The notes below the pieces were generated by a model that had not been told where the DNA came from, ran no database searches, and saw only the letters and a list, made by a program, of their open reading frames with translations. From the NCBI RefSeq assembly GCF_003337575.1, contig NZ_QPJM01000017.1, forward strand, positions 1 through 64,000: DNA of 64,000 bases, read 5' to 3'. Below are positions 55,010 through 63,870 of the stretch, in pieces. The stretch's first letter is position 1; each line of letters starts with the position of its first letter. This stretch comes from Phyllobacterium bourgognense. Its GTDB lineage: Bacteria > Pseudomonadota > Alphaproteobacteria > Rhizobiales > Rhizobiaceae. Made by a program: the position numbers and the translations under genes.

Positions 55010-55486
55010 TCAATCGCCCGGGGCAACGAAGAGCTTCTTCAGTTGCTTCTTCTCGCTCTCTGAAAGCGGCGTCGTTTCCACAGAACTCGTACGGCGCCGG
55101 CGGATCGACAGGATGATCGCAACGCCGCCAGCAAACAGAACGACAATAGGAAATCCCCAGAGCAACAGCGTGCTCGTTTGCAATCGTGGCCTGAGCAGGA
55201 CGAACTCGCCGTAGCGCGCGACGAGGAACTCCAGTACCTGCTCGTCCGTGTCGCCGGCCACCAGCCTTTCGCGAACCAGAACGCGTAGATCGCGGGCGAG
55301 ATCGGCATTGGAATCGTCGATGGATTCGTTCTGGCACACCATACAGCGCAATTCGGCGGAGATGGCGCGTGCGCGCTTTTCGAGCACGGGACTGGACAGC
55401 ATTTCGTCGGGCGACAGAGCCTGCGCGCCGGTCGCAGCAAAACAAAGTGCCAAGCCGAGGGCCAGAGCTGCAAACAGCGATCTCAT
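55010..55486 (-). CDS. ccmH: Cytochrome c maturation protein CcmH/CycL
   Basis: A 158-residue periplasm-facing thioredoxin-like subunit that reduces or holds the apocytochrome CXXCH thiols during haem ligation. After a signal peptide (about 1-23) the redox motif is Cys48/Cys51 in ELRCMVCQNESI. A C-terminal transmembrane helix (about 106-125) anchors it, followed by a short basic and acidic tail. It overlaps the end of ccmF by four bases and is the last gene of the cycHJKL operon. Confidence 0.95.
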   Translation of the reverse strand: MRSLFAALALGLALCFAATGAQALSPDEMLSSPVLEKRARAISAELRCMVCQNESIDDSNADLARDLRVLVRERLVAGDTDEQVLEFLVARYGEFVLLRPRLQTSTLLLWGFPIVVLFAGGVAIILSIRRRRTSSVETTPLSESEKKQLKKLFVAPGD

Positions 55487-57480
55487 GAGATGGCTCGTGC
55501 CGGTCGCGGCTTGGCCTTGCCCAATTTAGACTTGGCAGGTGCGCCGATGCGCAGACGGCGGTCGAGCAGTGACATGCCGCCGCCAATCATCATCACCACG
55601 CCGCCAAGCCAGATCAGTGTCACCAGCGGCTTCCACCAGATCCGGACCACGATGCCGCCATCCTTGGCCGCATCGCCGAGCGAAACATAAAGCTGGCTGA
55701 ACATGAATGTCTTGATGCCTGCCTCTGTCGTCTGCATCTTGCGAACGGGGAAGAAGCGCTTGGCCGAGACAAGATCGGTCACCGGCTGCCCCTCGTCGTT
55801 CAGGATCGTGAACTTGCCCTGGTCCTCGGTAAAGTTAGAGCCTTTGACAGCATCCACGCGATCAAAACGCAGTGTATACCCGCCAGCCCGAATGCCGTCG
55901 CCCGGCTTCATCACCAATACGCTTTCGGTCGCAAAGGTCGTCGTGGCAACGATGCCAAGAAGCGTGATGCCAAGGCCGAAATGCGCAAAGGCAGTGCCAA
56001 ATACCGAGCGCGGCAGCCCCGTGATACGCTGTGCCATCCCACGAAGTGAAGCCTTGCCGATGCCGGCCTTGAGCGACAGATCGGTCAGTGCGCCGAGCAT
56101 CAACCAGACAGCAAGGCCGATTCCGAAGGCGGCGAGCACACCGGAAGCCGAGGTCTTGTACAGCACGACCGCCACAACGAGCAGCGCCACGAAAAACGCC
56201 GTCATCAACCGCTGCGCTACGGCGAGGATATCGCCGCGCTTCCACGCCAGCAGAGGCCCGAATGGAACGGCTGCAAGCAGCGGAATCATCAACGGGCCAA
56301 ATGTCAGATTAAAGAACGGTGCGCCGACGGAGATCTTCTCGCCGGTCAGCGATTCCAGCAGCAGAGGATAAAGCGTGCCGATAAGTACGGTAGCGGCGGC
56401 GGTGGTCAGAAACAGGTTATTGAAGACCAGCGCGCCCTCGCGCGAAATAGGTTGAAACAGCCCGCCCGGCGCGAGCGTTTGCGCCCGCCATGCGAAGAGC
56501 GCCAGCGACCCGCCAATGAACAGCACGAGGATCGCGAGGATAAACAGGCCACGCCCCGGATCGGTGGCGAATGTATGGACTGAAGTCAGCACGCCCGAGC
56601 GAACGAGGAATGTGCCAAGCAGCGACAGGGAAAAAGTCAGAATGGCAAGGAGAACGGTCCAGATTTTCAGTGCCGATCGCTTTTCCATGACGAGCGCCGA
56701 ATGCAGCAGCGCCGTACCCGCGAGCCAGGGCATGAACGACGCATTTTCGACGGGATCCCAGAACCACCATCCACCCCAACCAAGTTCGTAGTAAGCCCAA
56801 TAGGAGCCCATGGCGATACCGCCGGTCAGGAATATCCAGGCAGTCAGTGTCCAGGGACGCACCCAGCGCGCCCACGCGGCATCGATGCGCCCGTCTATCA
56901 GAGCTGCAACCGCGAAGGAGAAGCAGACGGAGAAACCGACATAGCCGAGATAGAGCATGGGCGGGTGTATCGCGAGGCCGATATCCTGCAGGATCGGGTT
57001 CAAATCCTGGCCTTCGATGGGCGCCGGATTGAGCCGCGCGAACGGATTGGACGTGCCAATGATGAACAGCAGGAAAGCGCTGCCGATCCATGCCTGCACG
57101 CCGAGGACGTTGGCTTTTAACGTTGGCGGCAGATTATTGCCGAAGAACGCGACGAGCGCAGTGAAGAAACTGAGGATCAAAACCCAAAGCAGCATCGAAC
57201 CTTCGTGGTTGCCCCACACACCCGTGAATTTGTAGAGCAGCGGCTTTTGCGAGTGCGAGTTTTCGAAGACGTTCTGCACGGAAAAGTCGGAGAGAACGTG
57301 CGCGGAGGTCAGCGCCGCAAAAGACAGCGCAATCAGGGCGAACACAGTGAACGAAGCCGGCACCGCAACAGCCATCATGCGGTCGTCGTTGCGGCGTGCG
57401 CCAAGCACCGGCAGAACAGCCTGGATAATCGAAAGCGCCAGTGCCAGTACCAGGGCGAAATGTCCGAGTTCGACGGTCAC
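55483..57480 (-). CDS. ccmF: Cytochrome c haem lyase subunit CcmF/CycK
   Basis: A 665-residue polytopic membrane protein with about 15 predicted helices that receives haem from CcmE and attaches it to apocytochrome c with CcmH and CcmI. The periplasmic tryptophan-rich WWD signature is visible as [18 protein letters not shown]. Conserved histidines flank it ([10 protein letters not shown] and [15 protein letters not shown]). Length is normal. Its start overlaps the ccmE stop and its stop overlaps the ccmH start by four bases each. Confidence 0.96.
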   Translation of the reverse strand: MTVELGHFALVLALALSIIQAVLPVLGARRNDDRMMAVAVPASFTVFALIALSFAALTSAHVLSDFSVQNVFENSHSQKPLLYKFTGVWGNHEGSMLLWVLILSFFTALVAFFGNNLPPTLKANVLGVQAWIGSAFLLFIIGTSNPFARLNPAPIEGQDLNPILQDIGLAIHPPMLYLGYVGFSVCFSFAVAALIDGRIDAAWARWVRPWTLTAWIFLTGGIAMGSYWAYYELGWGGWWFWDPVENASFMPWLAGTALLHSALVMEKRSALKIWTVLLAILTFSLSLLGTFLVRSGVLTSVHTFATDPGRGLFILAILVLFIGGSLALFAWRAQTLAPGGLFQPISREGALVFNNLFLTTAAATVLIGTLYPLLLESLTGEKISVGAPFFNLTFGPLMIPLLAAVPFGPLLAWKRGDILAVAQRLMTAFFVALLVVAVVLYKTSASGVLAAFGIGLAVWLMLGALTDLSLKAGIGKASLRGMAQRITGLPRSVFGTAFAHFGLGITLLGIVATTTFATESVLVMKPGDGIRAGGYTLRFDRVDAVKGSNFTEDQGKFTILNDEGQPVTDLVSAKRFFPVRKMQTTEAGIKTFMFSQLYVSLGDAAKDGGIVVRIWWKPLVTLIWLGGVVMMIGGGMSLLDRRLRIGAPAKSKLGKAKPRPARAIS

Positions 57481-57923
57481 TGTTTGCTCCCTCCCTGCCA
57501 GACGCCCTTGGCTTTCAGACTATCGGCAACTTCCTTCGGCATATAGTTCTCATCGTGCTTGGCGAGCACACTGTCGGCCACAAACGCGCCGCCGGGCATA
57601 AACTTGCCTTCGATAACAACGCCCTGATCTTCACGGAAAAGATCCGGCAGGATCCCATCATAGGTTACGGGAACGCTTTTGACATGATCGGTGACGGAAA
57701 AACTGATCCTCGTGCCATCGCCGCGTACGACGCTGCCCTTTTCAACGAGCCCGCCAAGGCGGAAGCGCGACTCCGATTCGACATCGGACGTCTGAATGTC
57801 GGACGGCATGCGAAAGAATGCGATCTTCTGCTGCAGCGCGAATAGCACCAGCGCCGCTGCAACCGCCAGGACGAACAGCCCACCCCCGATCACCGAAAGC
57901 CGCTTCTGTTTGCGCGTCATCAA
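57477..57923 (-). CDS. ccmE: Haem chaperone CcmE/CycJ
   Basis: A 148-residue membrane-anchored haem chaperone that carries haem from CcmC to CcmF. One N-terminal transmembrane helix (about 9-30) is followed by an OB-fold beta-barrel. His123 in [10 protein letters not shown] is the covalent haem-binding residue, and Tyr127 of the HxxxY motif is present. It overlaps both neighbours by four bases, indicating translational coupling. Confidence 0.96.
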   Translation of the reverse strand: MMTRKQKRLSVIGGGLFVLAVAAALVLFALQQKIAFFRMPSDIQTSDVESESRFRLGGLVEKGSVVRGDGTRISFSVTDHVKSVPVTYDGILPDLFREDQGVVIEGKFMPGGAFVADSVLAKHDENYMPKEVADSLKAKGVWQGGSKQ

Positions 57924-59089
57924 TTGTTCTCCGGTTGGTCCGGTTCGTCGGCAAGGCCAAGCTCGTTGGCCACCGCATCGAGCCGCGCAAGCTTGTCTGC
58001 ACTCAGCACCTTTCTCGCCCGGCCCAGCGCTTCCAATGCATCATTGGGCCGGTTGAGAACGACATAGGATCGGACGAGCCGCTCCCACCCTTCGATATCA
58101 TCAGGCGATTGTTTCAATTTTTCGGCAAGGTTCGCAACCATGCCTTCGATCATCGCGGCGCGGTCCTGGTTGTTCATGCCCGCGGCGGCCTCGACCTGCG
58201 AGGCGTCCGGACCGGTTTTCTCGACATTGCTGACGTCCGGCGCATCACCGGCGATCTCATGATCTAGCCTCGTCAAGGCGGCTTGTGCCTGATCGCGCCA
58301 CGGAACATCAGCGGGCGCTTCCGCCAGCAGTTTGCGGATCAGGTCTCGCGCCTCTGGCAAGCGGCCCTGCTGCATCCAGCCATCGATGATATAAAATTGC
58401 GGGCGCATGTCTTTTGGATCAAGCGTCATTGCGCGTTTGAAGGCTTCCTCCGCACGGGCGGTGATCTTGCCACCGGTCTCTGCAGCCAAGGCTTGTCCCA
58501 GGCCGAGTTGCCGGTCCGCACTGTCACCGTTCAACCTTATGGTGTTTTGATACGCGGCAACCGCGTCGCCGGGCCGTCCCATACGCAAATAGATCGGCGC
58601 CAACACTTCCCAGCCCTGTCCGTCATCGGGATTGAGCGCGAGATGCGCTTCAGCGCGCGCGATCAGTTCGGCTGGCGTACTCTGATCGGCTGGCTTCGCA
58701 AGCCGTTCCGCCAGTGGCTGAGCCGGCAAATCCGGAGAACCAAGCTTGGTGTATATACCCCAAGAAATCAACGGGATGGCAAGAACAGTTGCGAGCGTGA
58801 GCCATTCGCGTGTCGCGCTTTTCGTCGGCCGGACAGTTGCCTTGTCATCCTCCACGGCCTTGGCCGATTTGAGAAGCCGGCGTCCGATTTCGGCGCGCGC
58901 CTGTTCGCTGCTGGCAGGGTCGATCAGACCGCGCTTTTCATCGGAATCGAGTTCGCGCAGCTGATCGCGATAGACCTCGACATCGTATTGATTGTCCGAC
59001 ACGGACGATTGAACGCGCCGCGTCAATGGCAAAAGCACAAGCAGCGTCGCAACGACGGTCAGAACGGCAGCGGAAATCCAGAAAACCAT
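57920..59089 (-). CDS. ccmI: Cytochrome c maturation protein CcmI/CycH
   Basis: A 389-residue membrane protein that holds apocytochrome c for haem ligation. Two transmembrane helices (about 2-20 and 92-110) flank a cytoplasmic loop with the leucine-zipper-like [20 protein letters not shown] stretch. The periplasmic C-terminal part contains TPR repeats ([36 protein letters not shown]). The frame opens at 59125, but the ATG at 59089 ([14 protein letters not shown]) fits the usual N-terminus. It is first in the operon ccmI-E-F-H. The genes ccmABCG are elsewhere. Confidence 0.93.
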   Translation of the reverse strand: MVFWISAAVLTVVATLLVLLPLTRRVQSSVSDNQYDVEVYRDQLRELDSDEKRGLIDPASSEQARAEIGRRLLKSAKAVEDDKATVRPTKSATREWLTLATVLAIPLISWGIYTKLGSPDLPAQPLAERLAKPADQSTPAELIARAEAHLALNPDDGQGWEVLAPIYLRMGRPGDAVAAYQNTIRLNGDSADRQLGLGQALAAETGGKITARAEEAFKRAMTLDPKDMRPQFYIIDGWMQQGRLPEARDLIRKLLAEAPADVPWRDQAQAALTRLDHEIAGDAPDVSNVEKTGPDASQVEAAAGMNNQDRAAMIEGMVANLAEKLKQSPDDIEGWERLVRSYVVLNRPNDALEALGRARKVLSADKLARLDAVANELGLADEPDQPENN

Positions 59090-59187
59090 GGCTGAGACAT
59101 ACCCCCACCCCCGCGTAAAATCCAAATGGATTTAAATTGATAGGGCAATTCGCCGCAAAGGTTGCTGTGCTGCCCCCGCGAACCATT

Positions 59188-59517
59188 TCAGTCTTTGGGA
59201 TCCCATCGTTTTGTCCGCAACTCGATAAAAATGTCCGATCTGGCTTCTACAGCAGTCAGGTAATTCGGATGTCGATAAGCATCATATATGTAAAGCAGCA
59301 GTGGATAATCAGGAAAATTATGCTCCATGACTTCGCCATCTTCATTGTCTTCATTGTATCTCAGGTACAGGTACCTTTCAGGAAACGGAAGGCAATAGTA
59401 ATGCCCCCAGTTGAAGCCTTCCCGAGCCTCAAGTTCTCGACCTAAAATCTCTTCAATGACGACCTTTATCTCTTCCATGTCCTCAGAATGTATCCCAAAC
59501 AAAATATCCGTCTGCAT
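59188..59517 (-). CDS. Candidate immunity protein paired with the toxin upstream
   Basis: A 109-residue acidic soluble protein (about one residue in four is Asp or Glu; examples NEDNEDGEVMEH, IHSEDMEEIKVVIEEILG). It has no signal peptide. Predicted topology is mixed alpha/beta, with aromatic strands (FNWGHYYCLPFPERYLYLRY). No family is recognised. It starts 9 bp after the toxin-like gene stop on the same strand, the usual toxin-then-immunity order, and small acidic partners commonly neutralise such toxins. The immunity role is inferred from position and composition only. Confidence 0.6.
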   Translation of the reverse strand: MQTDILFGIHSEDMEEIKVVIEEILGRELEAREGFNWGHYYCLPFPERYLYLRYNEDNEDGEVMEHNFPDYPLLLYIYDAYRHPNYLTAVEARSDIFIELRTKRWDPKD

Positions 59518-59526
59518 TGCGTTCCC

Positions 59527-60642
59527 TTATGGCTCGATCCACAACTCTATTCTCGCATAATCGCCAGGCCGTAGCAGGATATCTTGCTCTGATCGATAGA
59601 TCATGAAGCTAACGTCACGTCCGGTCTGCACATGAAGTGAACGCGCAAGCCGATGTAGACCGAGCGCCTTCAAAAAATCGACTTCTAGCGGCGCTGTGCG
59701 TGTTTGCCCAGGACGCATTGGAACAGCCAAATCGTTCAGTCTCCGCCACATAGACGGACTGACCAATGCAAGGTCGTAGTCACTACGATAGGCGCCGTCG
59801 AAGGGTGAATTCTGATTGAAATTTCGTCCTGTCACGGCACTGCCGCGCATAAAAACATGCACATCCTTATAGCCGGCATCGCGAAGGCCGTCTCTCATAC
59901 TTTGGCGGAATCCCGTATAGTTCTGAACAGTGCGAAAGCCATAGGGTGTCCATTCGTAAACCGGTTGTGCACCGCGCCCAAGCTCCATCATCCGGTAGTC
60001 CGCTTCGCGAGTTATGCGCTCATTGTTACGGATTTCACCCTCGGCGCTGTCATAGAGGCCCGGTCGTGGCTTCCAGTTTGGATCGCGCTCTTGTACCCGG
60101 CGCACCGCCGCCTCGGCATTCATCGCCGAGAGTTGGATACGTGTCTCTTCCTGCGGCGTCGTTTGAATGCGCCGTCCGCCAATCATCCGGCCGGATGACG
60201 ATCCACTCCGCCGGCCACCACCACCCGTTTGCGCAAGTTGAACCGACGTCCCATCGGGCGTTTTCGGACCGGTCTCAGGCTTCGTCGCAATCGCGCCACC
60301 AAATCGCCCACGGCCGGAGACGAGCCGGGAACCGCCTGCTGTACTTCCCCCAGATCCACCACTTCCTCCACCGTCGTCCGTCCACTGTCCGCCATCGGGG
60401 TTGCCGGCCGGCACGCGTGGCTGGTCCGGGCGATATTTCAATGCAAACCAGAGCTGGAACGGCTCATAAAGCGTTGACCAGGATTTCAGCTCACGATTTT
60501 CCGCCTCTAGATTTGCTATCCATTGCCGGTTGTTCCCGCTTGGATTTGCCAGCTTCAAGGCAGCAAGCAAAACCTCATTCGCCTTGATGTTGGATAGTAT
60601 GCGGAGTTGATAGGAATACCCGTTCAATGCTGAAGCAGCCAT
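59527..60642 (-). CDS. Polymorphic-toxin-like protein with nucleotidyltransferase-like C-terminus
   Basis: A 371-residue protein without a signal peptide. An N-terminal helical part (1-74) is followed by PRVPAGNPDGGQWT (75-88), a motif shared by many alphaproteobacterial toxin and phage-related proteins, and a Gly/Ser-rich linker (89-165). The C-terminal domain (about 180-371) contains FMRGSAVTG (Gly267-Ser268), SDYDLALVSP (Asp288, Asp290) and LEVDF (Asp322). That is the GS...DxD...D pattern of nucleotidyltransferase folds, with a longer gap than usual between GS and DxD. I infer a toxin that modifies RNA, protein or a nucleotide. Delivery route is unknown; no secretion genes are nearby. The gene sits between ccmI and a lipoprotein gene. 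Confidence 0.6.
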   Translation of the reverse strand: MAASALNGYSYQLRILSNIKANEVLLAALKLANPSGNNRQWIANLEAENRELKSWSTLYEPFQLWFALKYRPDQPRVPAGNPDGGQWTDDGGGSGGSGGSTAGGSRLVSGRGRFGGAIATKPETGPKTPDGTSVQLAQTGGGGRRSGSSSGRMIGGRRIQTTPQEETRIQLSAMNAEAAVRRVQERDPNWKPRPGLYDSAEGEIRNNERITREADYRMMELGRGAQPVYEWTPYGFRTVQNYTGFRQSMRDGLRDAGYKDVHVFMRGSAVTGRNFNQNSPFDGAYRSDYDLALVSPSMWRRLNDLAVPMRPGQTRTAPLEVDFLKALGLHRLARSLHVQTGRDVSFMIYRSEQDILLRPGDYARIELWIEP

Positions 60643-60757
60643 GAAATGAAATCCTGAAATGACGGAGAAAAAGATCGAATAAATGCAATCAGCCGCGAGG
60701 GTTGCTCGCGGCTGACTTCGTCCGATTAAAAAGAGATTGCTTAGGGACGTCCGGACC

Positions 60758-61195
60758 TTAGGTCAAAGGCGTCCAGCTGCCGTCCTCGTTCCGGCAAGCA
60801 GTACCGCGTGCTGATTGCGGTGTACCGTCGATGCGCACCGTGTGCGTGTATTGGCGGCAATTTTGGGAGCCGACCTGATAAGGCTGCGCCGCAACCACTT
60901 CGCCAGTGCGGCTGCCGCTGCTGTTTTTCCATTCGACAGTCTTGCCGGCAGGCGAATATTCCAGTGCCTGATATTCGGCTTGCAGGGCCCGCTTGCGATC
61001 CGATGCGTCCAGAGATGGGTTGTTTCCGATCAAACCATTGCCGAGCGCTGCGAGAACCCCCGTTGTAGCCGATTTCGAGCCACCCGTCAGTTTGCTCAGC
61101 GTACTTCCGCTATTGTTCTTGGGCGCCGACGTCGTGGAACATCCAGCTAAAACAACGAGGGCAAGCAGGGAAATGACTATATGGAATTTCATCAT
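60758..61195 (-). CDS. Outer-membrane lipoprotein, 17-kDa antigen-like
   Basis: A 145-residue lipoprotein. The signal peptide MMKFHIVISLLALVVLAGC has a lipobox (LAGC, Cys19). The mature part holds a Gly-rich segment (GVLAALGNGLIGNNPSL) and a C-terminal domain EWKNSSGSRTGEVVAAQPYQ...CRQYTHTVRIDGTPQSARGTACRNEDGSWTPL, which matches the C-terminus of the rickettsial 17-kDa surface antigen/RT0821 group, including its two cysteines. Likely a structural outer-membrane protein. It is followed by the toxin-like gene and preceded by feuQ, all leftward. Confidence 0.82.
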   Translation of the reverse strand: MMKFHIVISLLALVVLAGCSTTSAPKNNSGSTLSKLTGGSKSATTGVLAALGNGLIGNNPSLDASDRKRALQAEYQALEYSPAGKTVEWKNSSGSRTGEVVAAQPYQVGSQNCRQYTHTVRIDGTPQSARGTACRNEDGSWTPLT

Positions 61196-61265
61196 CGGTC
61201 CGTTTAAGGGTATCCTGTATACTGGTCTTTTATGGCCTGATTAGCCGCTCGCTTGCAAGCTCGAT

Positions 61266-62651
61266 TCAGGCAGCCGCCACCGGAAGTGTCAGCCGTGCCG
61301 CCAAACCACCCAGATCGGAGCTCCGCTCCAGCCGCAGCGTACCGCCATATTCCCGGACCGTGTCGTTCACGATCGACAGACCGAGACCTGTCCCCGGCTT
61401 GCTCTCATCCAGTCGTTTGCCGCGCGTCAGCGCGTCCTTGATCTGCCTTGGCGCAAGACCATCCCCATCATCTTCGACGCTGATTTCAAGTCCGCTATCC
61501 ACCTTCGCGAGTGTAAGCCTGATAATGCTGCGACCCCATTTTCCCGCATTTTCCAGAAGGTTGCCGACAACTTCTTCGAGGTCTTCCTGCTCACCGGCGA
61601 AAATCGCATCATCCATGTAGTTGTTGAACTGAACATCCATCGATGGATTGAGCTTCATGGTGACGCGCACCAGTCGGGTGAGAATCGGGGTGACCGGCGC
61701 GCGAAACACCACGCTGTCGCGCTGCGCGGCGATGCGCGCGCGCTGGAGATAGTGCTGCACCTGAACCTGCATCGCCTCGCTCTGTTCGGCGATAATTCGC
61801 CCTTCGCTCCCGCCGATCGTCCGGCTTTCATTTACCAGCACGGAGAGCGGCGTTTTGAGCGAATGCGCCAGATTGCCGACCTGAGTGCGCGATCGCTCCA
61901 TGATGCGGCGATTATTATCGATCAGCGCGTTCATTTCGCGTGCGAGCGGCGCGATCTCGTCGGGCAGACGTTCATCCAGCCGCGAAACCTTGCCTTCCCG
62001 GATATCGGCGAGGGAACGGCGAACACGATCGAGCGGTCGCAGACCGAACAGGATCACGGCCGCGTTGATCAGCGTGCCGCCAAGAGCAAATATACCAAGG
62101 TAAAAATAAAGCGTGTTACGGAAATGGGCAATTTCGCCTTCAACCTCGCTCAGATTTCCCATAACCCTGAACCGGGCAACTCGGTTTTCCGCATCGAGGA
62201 CAACTTCGGTTTCGACGACGGAAAGCTGCTGGCCGTTGGGACCTGGTTCGATATAAGAGCGTTGAAACGAGGTATCGAAGGGAACATTGAGTGTCGAGGG
62301 CGAGTCTATCTCCCTGTCACCCAGCGAGACAGATTTGAGCGAACCCTTCAGATTGTCGGCCACCGGTTCGACCGACCAGTACCAGCCGGAAAGCGGGCTC
62401 GAATAGCGAACCTCCCCCGGGTCCGGACGACCGGCAAGCGTGCCGTCATTGACGCTGACCGAAGCGATCACGCTGAAAAGATGGGCCGAAAGCAGCTGCT
62501 TGAAGCTCTGGAGGCGCGATTCGCCATAGATCGTCGAAATGATCGTAGCGATGGCAACGAAGGAGATGATGGTCCAAAGCGTCGAGAGCATGATGACGCG
62601 CAGGGACAGGGAACGCAGGCTGGGAAGATAGCTTGTCAGCGGGATTGTCAC
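61266..62651 (-). CDS. feuQ: Sensor histidine kinase, FeuQ/PhoQ-like
   Basis: A 461-residue sensor kinase. Transmembrane helices at about 20-42 and 183-205 enclose a periplasmic sensor of about 140 residues. HAMP follows, then the H-box with His263 in VGNLAHSLKTPLSVL, a variant typical of the PhoQ/FeuQ group, and the HATPase (DDGDGLAPRQI, GTGLGLSIVNDTV). In rhizobia FeuP/FeuQ control cyclic glucan export and other envelope genes; orthology here rests on regulator similarity and the kinase H-box. The gap to feuP is 177 bp and filled by a RIME-like palindrome, whereas such pairs are usually nearly adjacent. Confidence 0.75.
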   Translation of the reverse strand: MTIPLTSYLPSLRSLSLRVIMLSTLWTIISFVAIATIISTIYGESRLQSFKQLLSAHLFSVIASVSVNDGTLAGRPDPGEVRYSSPLSGWYWSVEPVADNLKGSLKSVSLGDREIDSPSTLNVPFDTSFQRSYIEPGPNGQQLSVVETEVVLDAENRVARFRVMGNLSEVEGEIAHFRNTLYFYLGIFALGGTLINAAVILFGLRPLDRVRRSLADIREGKVSRLDERLPDEIAPLAREMNALIDNNRRIMERSRTQVGNLAHSLKTPLSVLVNESRTIGGSEGRIIAEQSEAMQVQVQHYLQRARIAAQRDSVVFRAPVTPILTRLVRVTMKLNPSMDVQFNNYMDDAIFAGEQEDLEEVVGNLLENAGKWGRSIIRLTLAKVDSGLEISVEDDGDGLAPRQIKDALTRGKRLDESKPGTGLGLSIVNDTVREYGGTLRLERSSDLGGLAARLTLPVAAA

Positions 62652-62687
62652 ACGTCCTGCCCTATCGTTGAGCTGTTTGGCGGGCCC

Positions 62688-62832
62688 TAGAGCCGTTCGG
62701 AAAGTCGCTGCGGTGAGGCAGATGACGAGGTTTTCGAGAACCGGAGCGCAGCGTACTTGAAGTACGTGAGCACCGGAAGCACAGAAAAGCGCGTCAGATG
62801 ACCTCCGCAGTAGAGTTTCAAACGGGCTCTAC
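62688..62832. repeat. RIME-like palindromic element between feuP and feuQ
   Basis: About 145 bp that fold almost end to end. The outer arms TAGAGCC...CTGCGG pair with CCGCAG...GGGCTCTA; the inner arms pair around the centre GCGCAGCGTACT-TGA-AGTACGTGAGCACC. The core GGAGCGCAGCGTACTTGAAG with TACGTGAGCACCGGAAGC is characteristic of RIME elements of rhizobia. The rightmost bases overlap the feuP stop region. Confidence 0.75.
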
Positions 62833-63500
62833 GACTTACTGTCCTGCGATTTGATCCTGTATCCCATCCCGCGGATCGTCTCGATGAGATCCATACCCAT
62901 TTTCTTGCGCAAGCGGCCAACAAAAACTTCGATCGTATTGGAATCCCGATCAAAATCCTGATCGTACAAGTGCTCGACCAGCTCGGTTCGGGAAACCACC
63001 TCGTCCATGTGATGCATGAGATAGGACAATAGCCGGAACTCGTGCGAAGTGAGTTTCAGTGCAGTACCATTGACCGTCGCCTTGGAGGTCTTGGTGTCGA
63101 GCCGTAATGGGCCGCAGGTAATCTCCGACGAAGCATGACCCGCAGCGCGCCGGATAAGGGCCCGCAGACGCGCCAAAACTTCCTCGATATGGAATGGCTT
63201 GGCGACATAGTCGTCGGCACCCGCATCGATACCGGCGACCTTGTCGCTCCAGCGGTCACGAGCGGTGAGCAGCAACACGGGCATAACGCGCCCGTCCCGG
63301 CGCCATTTTTCAAGGATGGTCAGTCCATCCATTTGCGGCAGGCCTATATCGAGGACCACGGCGTCATAGGGTTCCGTGTCACCAAGAAAGTGGCCCTCCT
63401 CGCCGTCGGAAGCCTTGTCGACCACATAACCAGCATCGGTCAAAGCATCGACGAGCTGGCGATTAAGATCACGGTCATCTTCGACGACGAGTATTCTCAT
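62829..63500 (-). CDS. feuP: Response regulator, FeuP-like (OmpR family)
   Basis: A 223-residue regulator: receiver domain with Asp8/Asp9, phosphoacceptor Asp51 (AVVLDIGLP) and Lys in VAKPFHIEEV; winged-helix domain (about 127-218) with the recognition helix RDSNTIEVFVGRLRKKM. Length and motifs match rhizobial FeuP. A longer frame opens at 63572, but MRILVVEDDRDLNRQ is the natural start. It lies 25 bp after a small exported-protein gene. Because the last few codons abut the RIME-like element, the downstream kinase mRNA contains that palindrome. Confidence 0.85.
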   Translation of the reverse strand: MRILVVEDDRDLNRQLVDALTDAGYVVDKASDGEEGHFLGDTEPYDAVVLDIGLPQMDGLTILEKWRRDGRVMPVLLLTARDRWSDKVAGIDAGADDYVAKPFHIEEVLARLRALIRRAAGHASSEITCGPLRLDTKTSKATVNGTALKLTSHEFRLLSYLMHHMDEVVSRTELVEHLYDQDFDRDSNTIEVFVGRLRKKMGMDLIETIRGMGYRIKSQDSKS

Positions 63501-63525
63501 GCAGGATTTCCCTTGCCGGCGCGGA

Positions 63526-63780
63526 TCAGTTTGCTGGTACAGCGACTTCCACACGGCGCGGACGTTCGCCATCCTTGCCGGGGATCAGAACCACCACGAC
63601 GCAGACTTCCTTGCCGTTCTGCACAACCGAGGTGGCCCGCGCAAGTGTACCGCCTTGCGAATCGGCCACCCGTTGCCCCACAGAGGAGCAATCTGCAGCA
63701 AAGGCAGTGCCGGCGTTGAGGACGCCAGCGACCGAGATCAGGCCCACAAGGGGCAGGGAGATAAAGAGGTGTTTCATCAT
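63526..63780 (-). CDS. Small exported protein (hypothetical)
   Basis: An 84-residue predicted periplasmic protein. The signal peptide MMKHLFISLPLVGLISVAGV ends near AFAA (residue 29). The mature part is short, with two cysteines (31 and 59), and a beta-hairpin-like ARATSVVQNGKEVCVVVVLIPGKDGERPRRVEVAVP resembling a half PepSY domain. It lies 25 bp upstream of the response regulator on the same strand and probably shares its promoter; small PepSY-like proteins often precede PhoP/FeuP-type systems. A role in modulating the kinase is speculative. Confidence 0.7.
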   Translation of the reverse strand: MMKHLFISLPLVGLISVAGVLNAGTAFAADCSSVGQRVADSQGGTLARATSVVQNGKEVCVVVVLIPGKDGERPRRVEVAVPAN

Positions 63781-63870
63781 GGCGTCATTATTATCGGTTG
63801 CTGTCTGAACGATGCATGAACGTTTGGTAATGTGACTGTCAGGATTGCCACAAGTTCACGCCTTTTAACA

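Noticed and set aside
61752-62690. 312-codon rightward frame opposite feuQ
   Set aside because: Antisense shadow of the kinase gene; runs into the palindromic repeat at its end and has no ribosome site.
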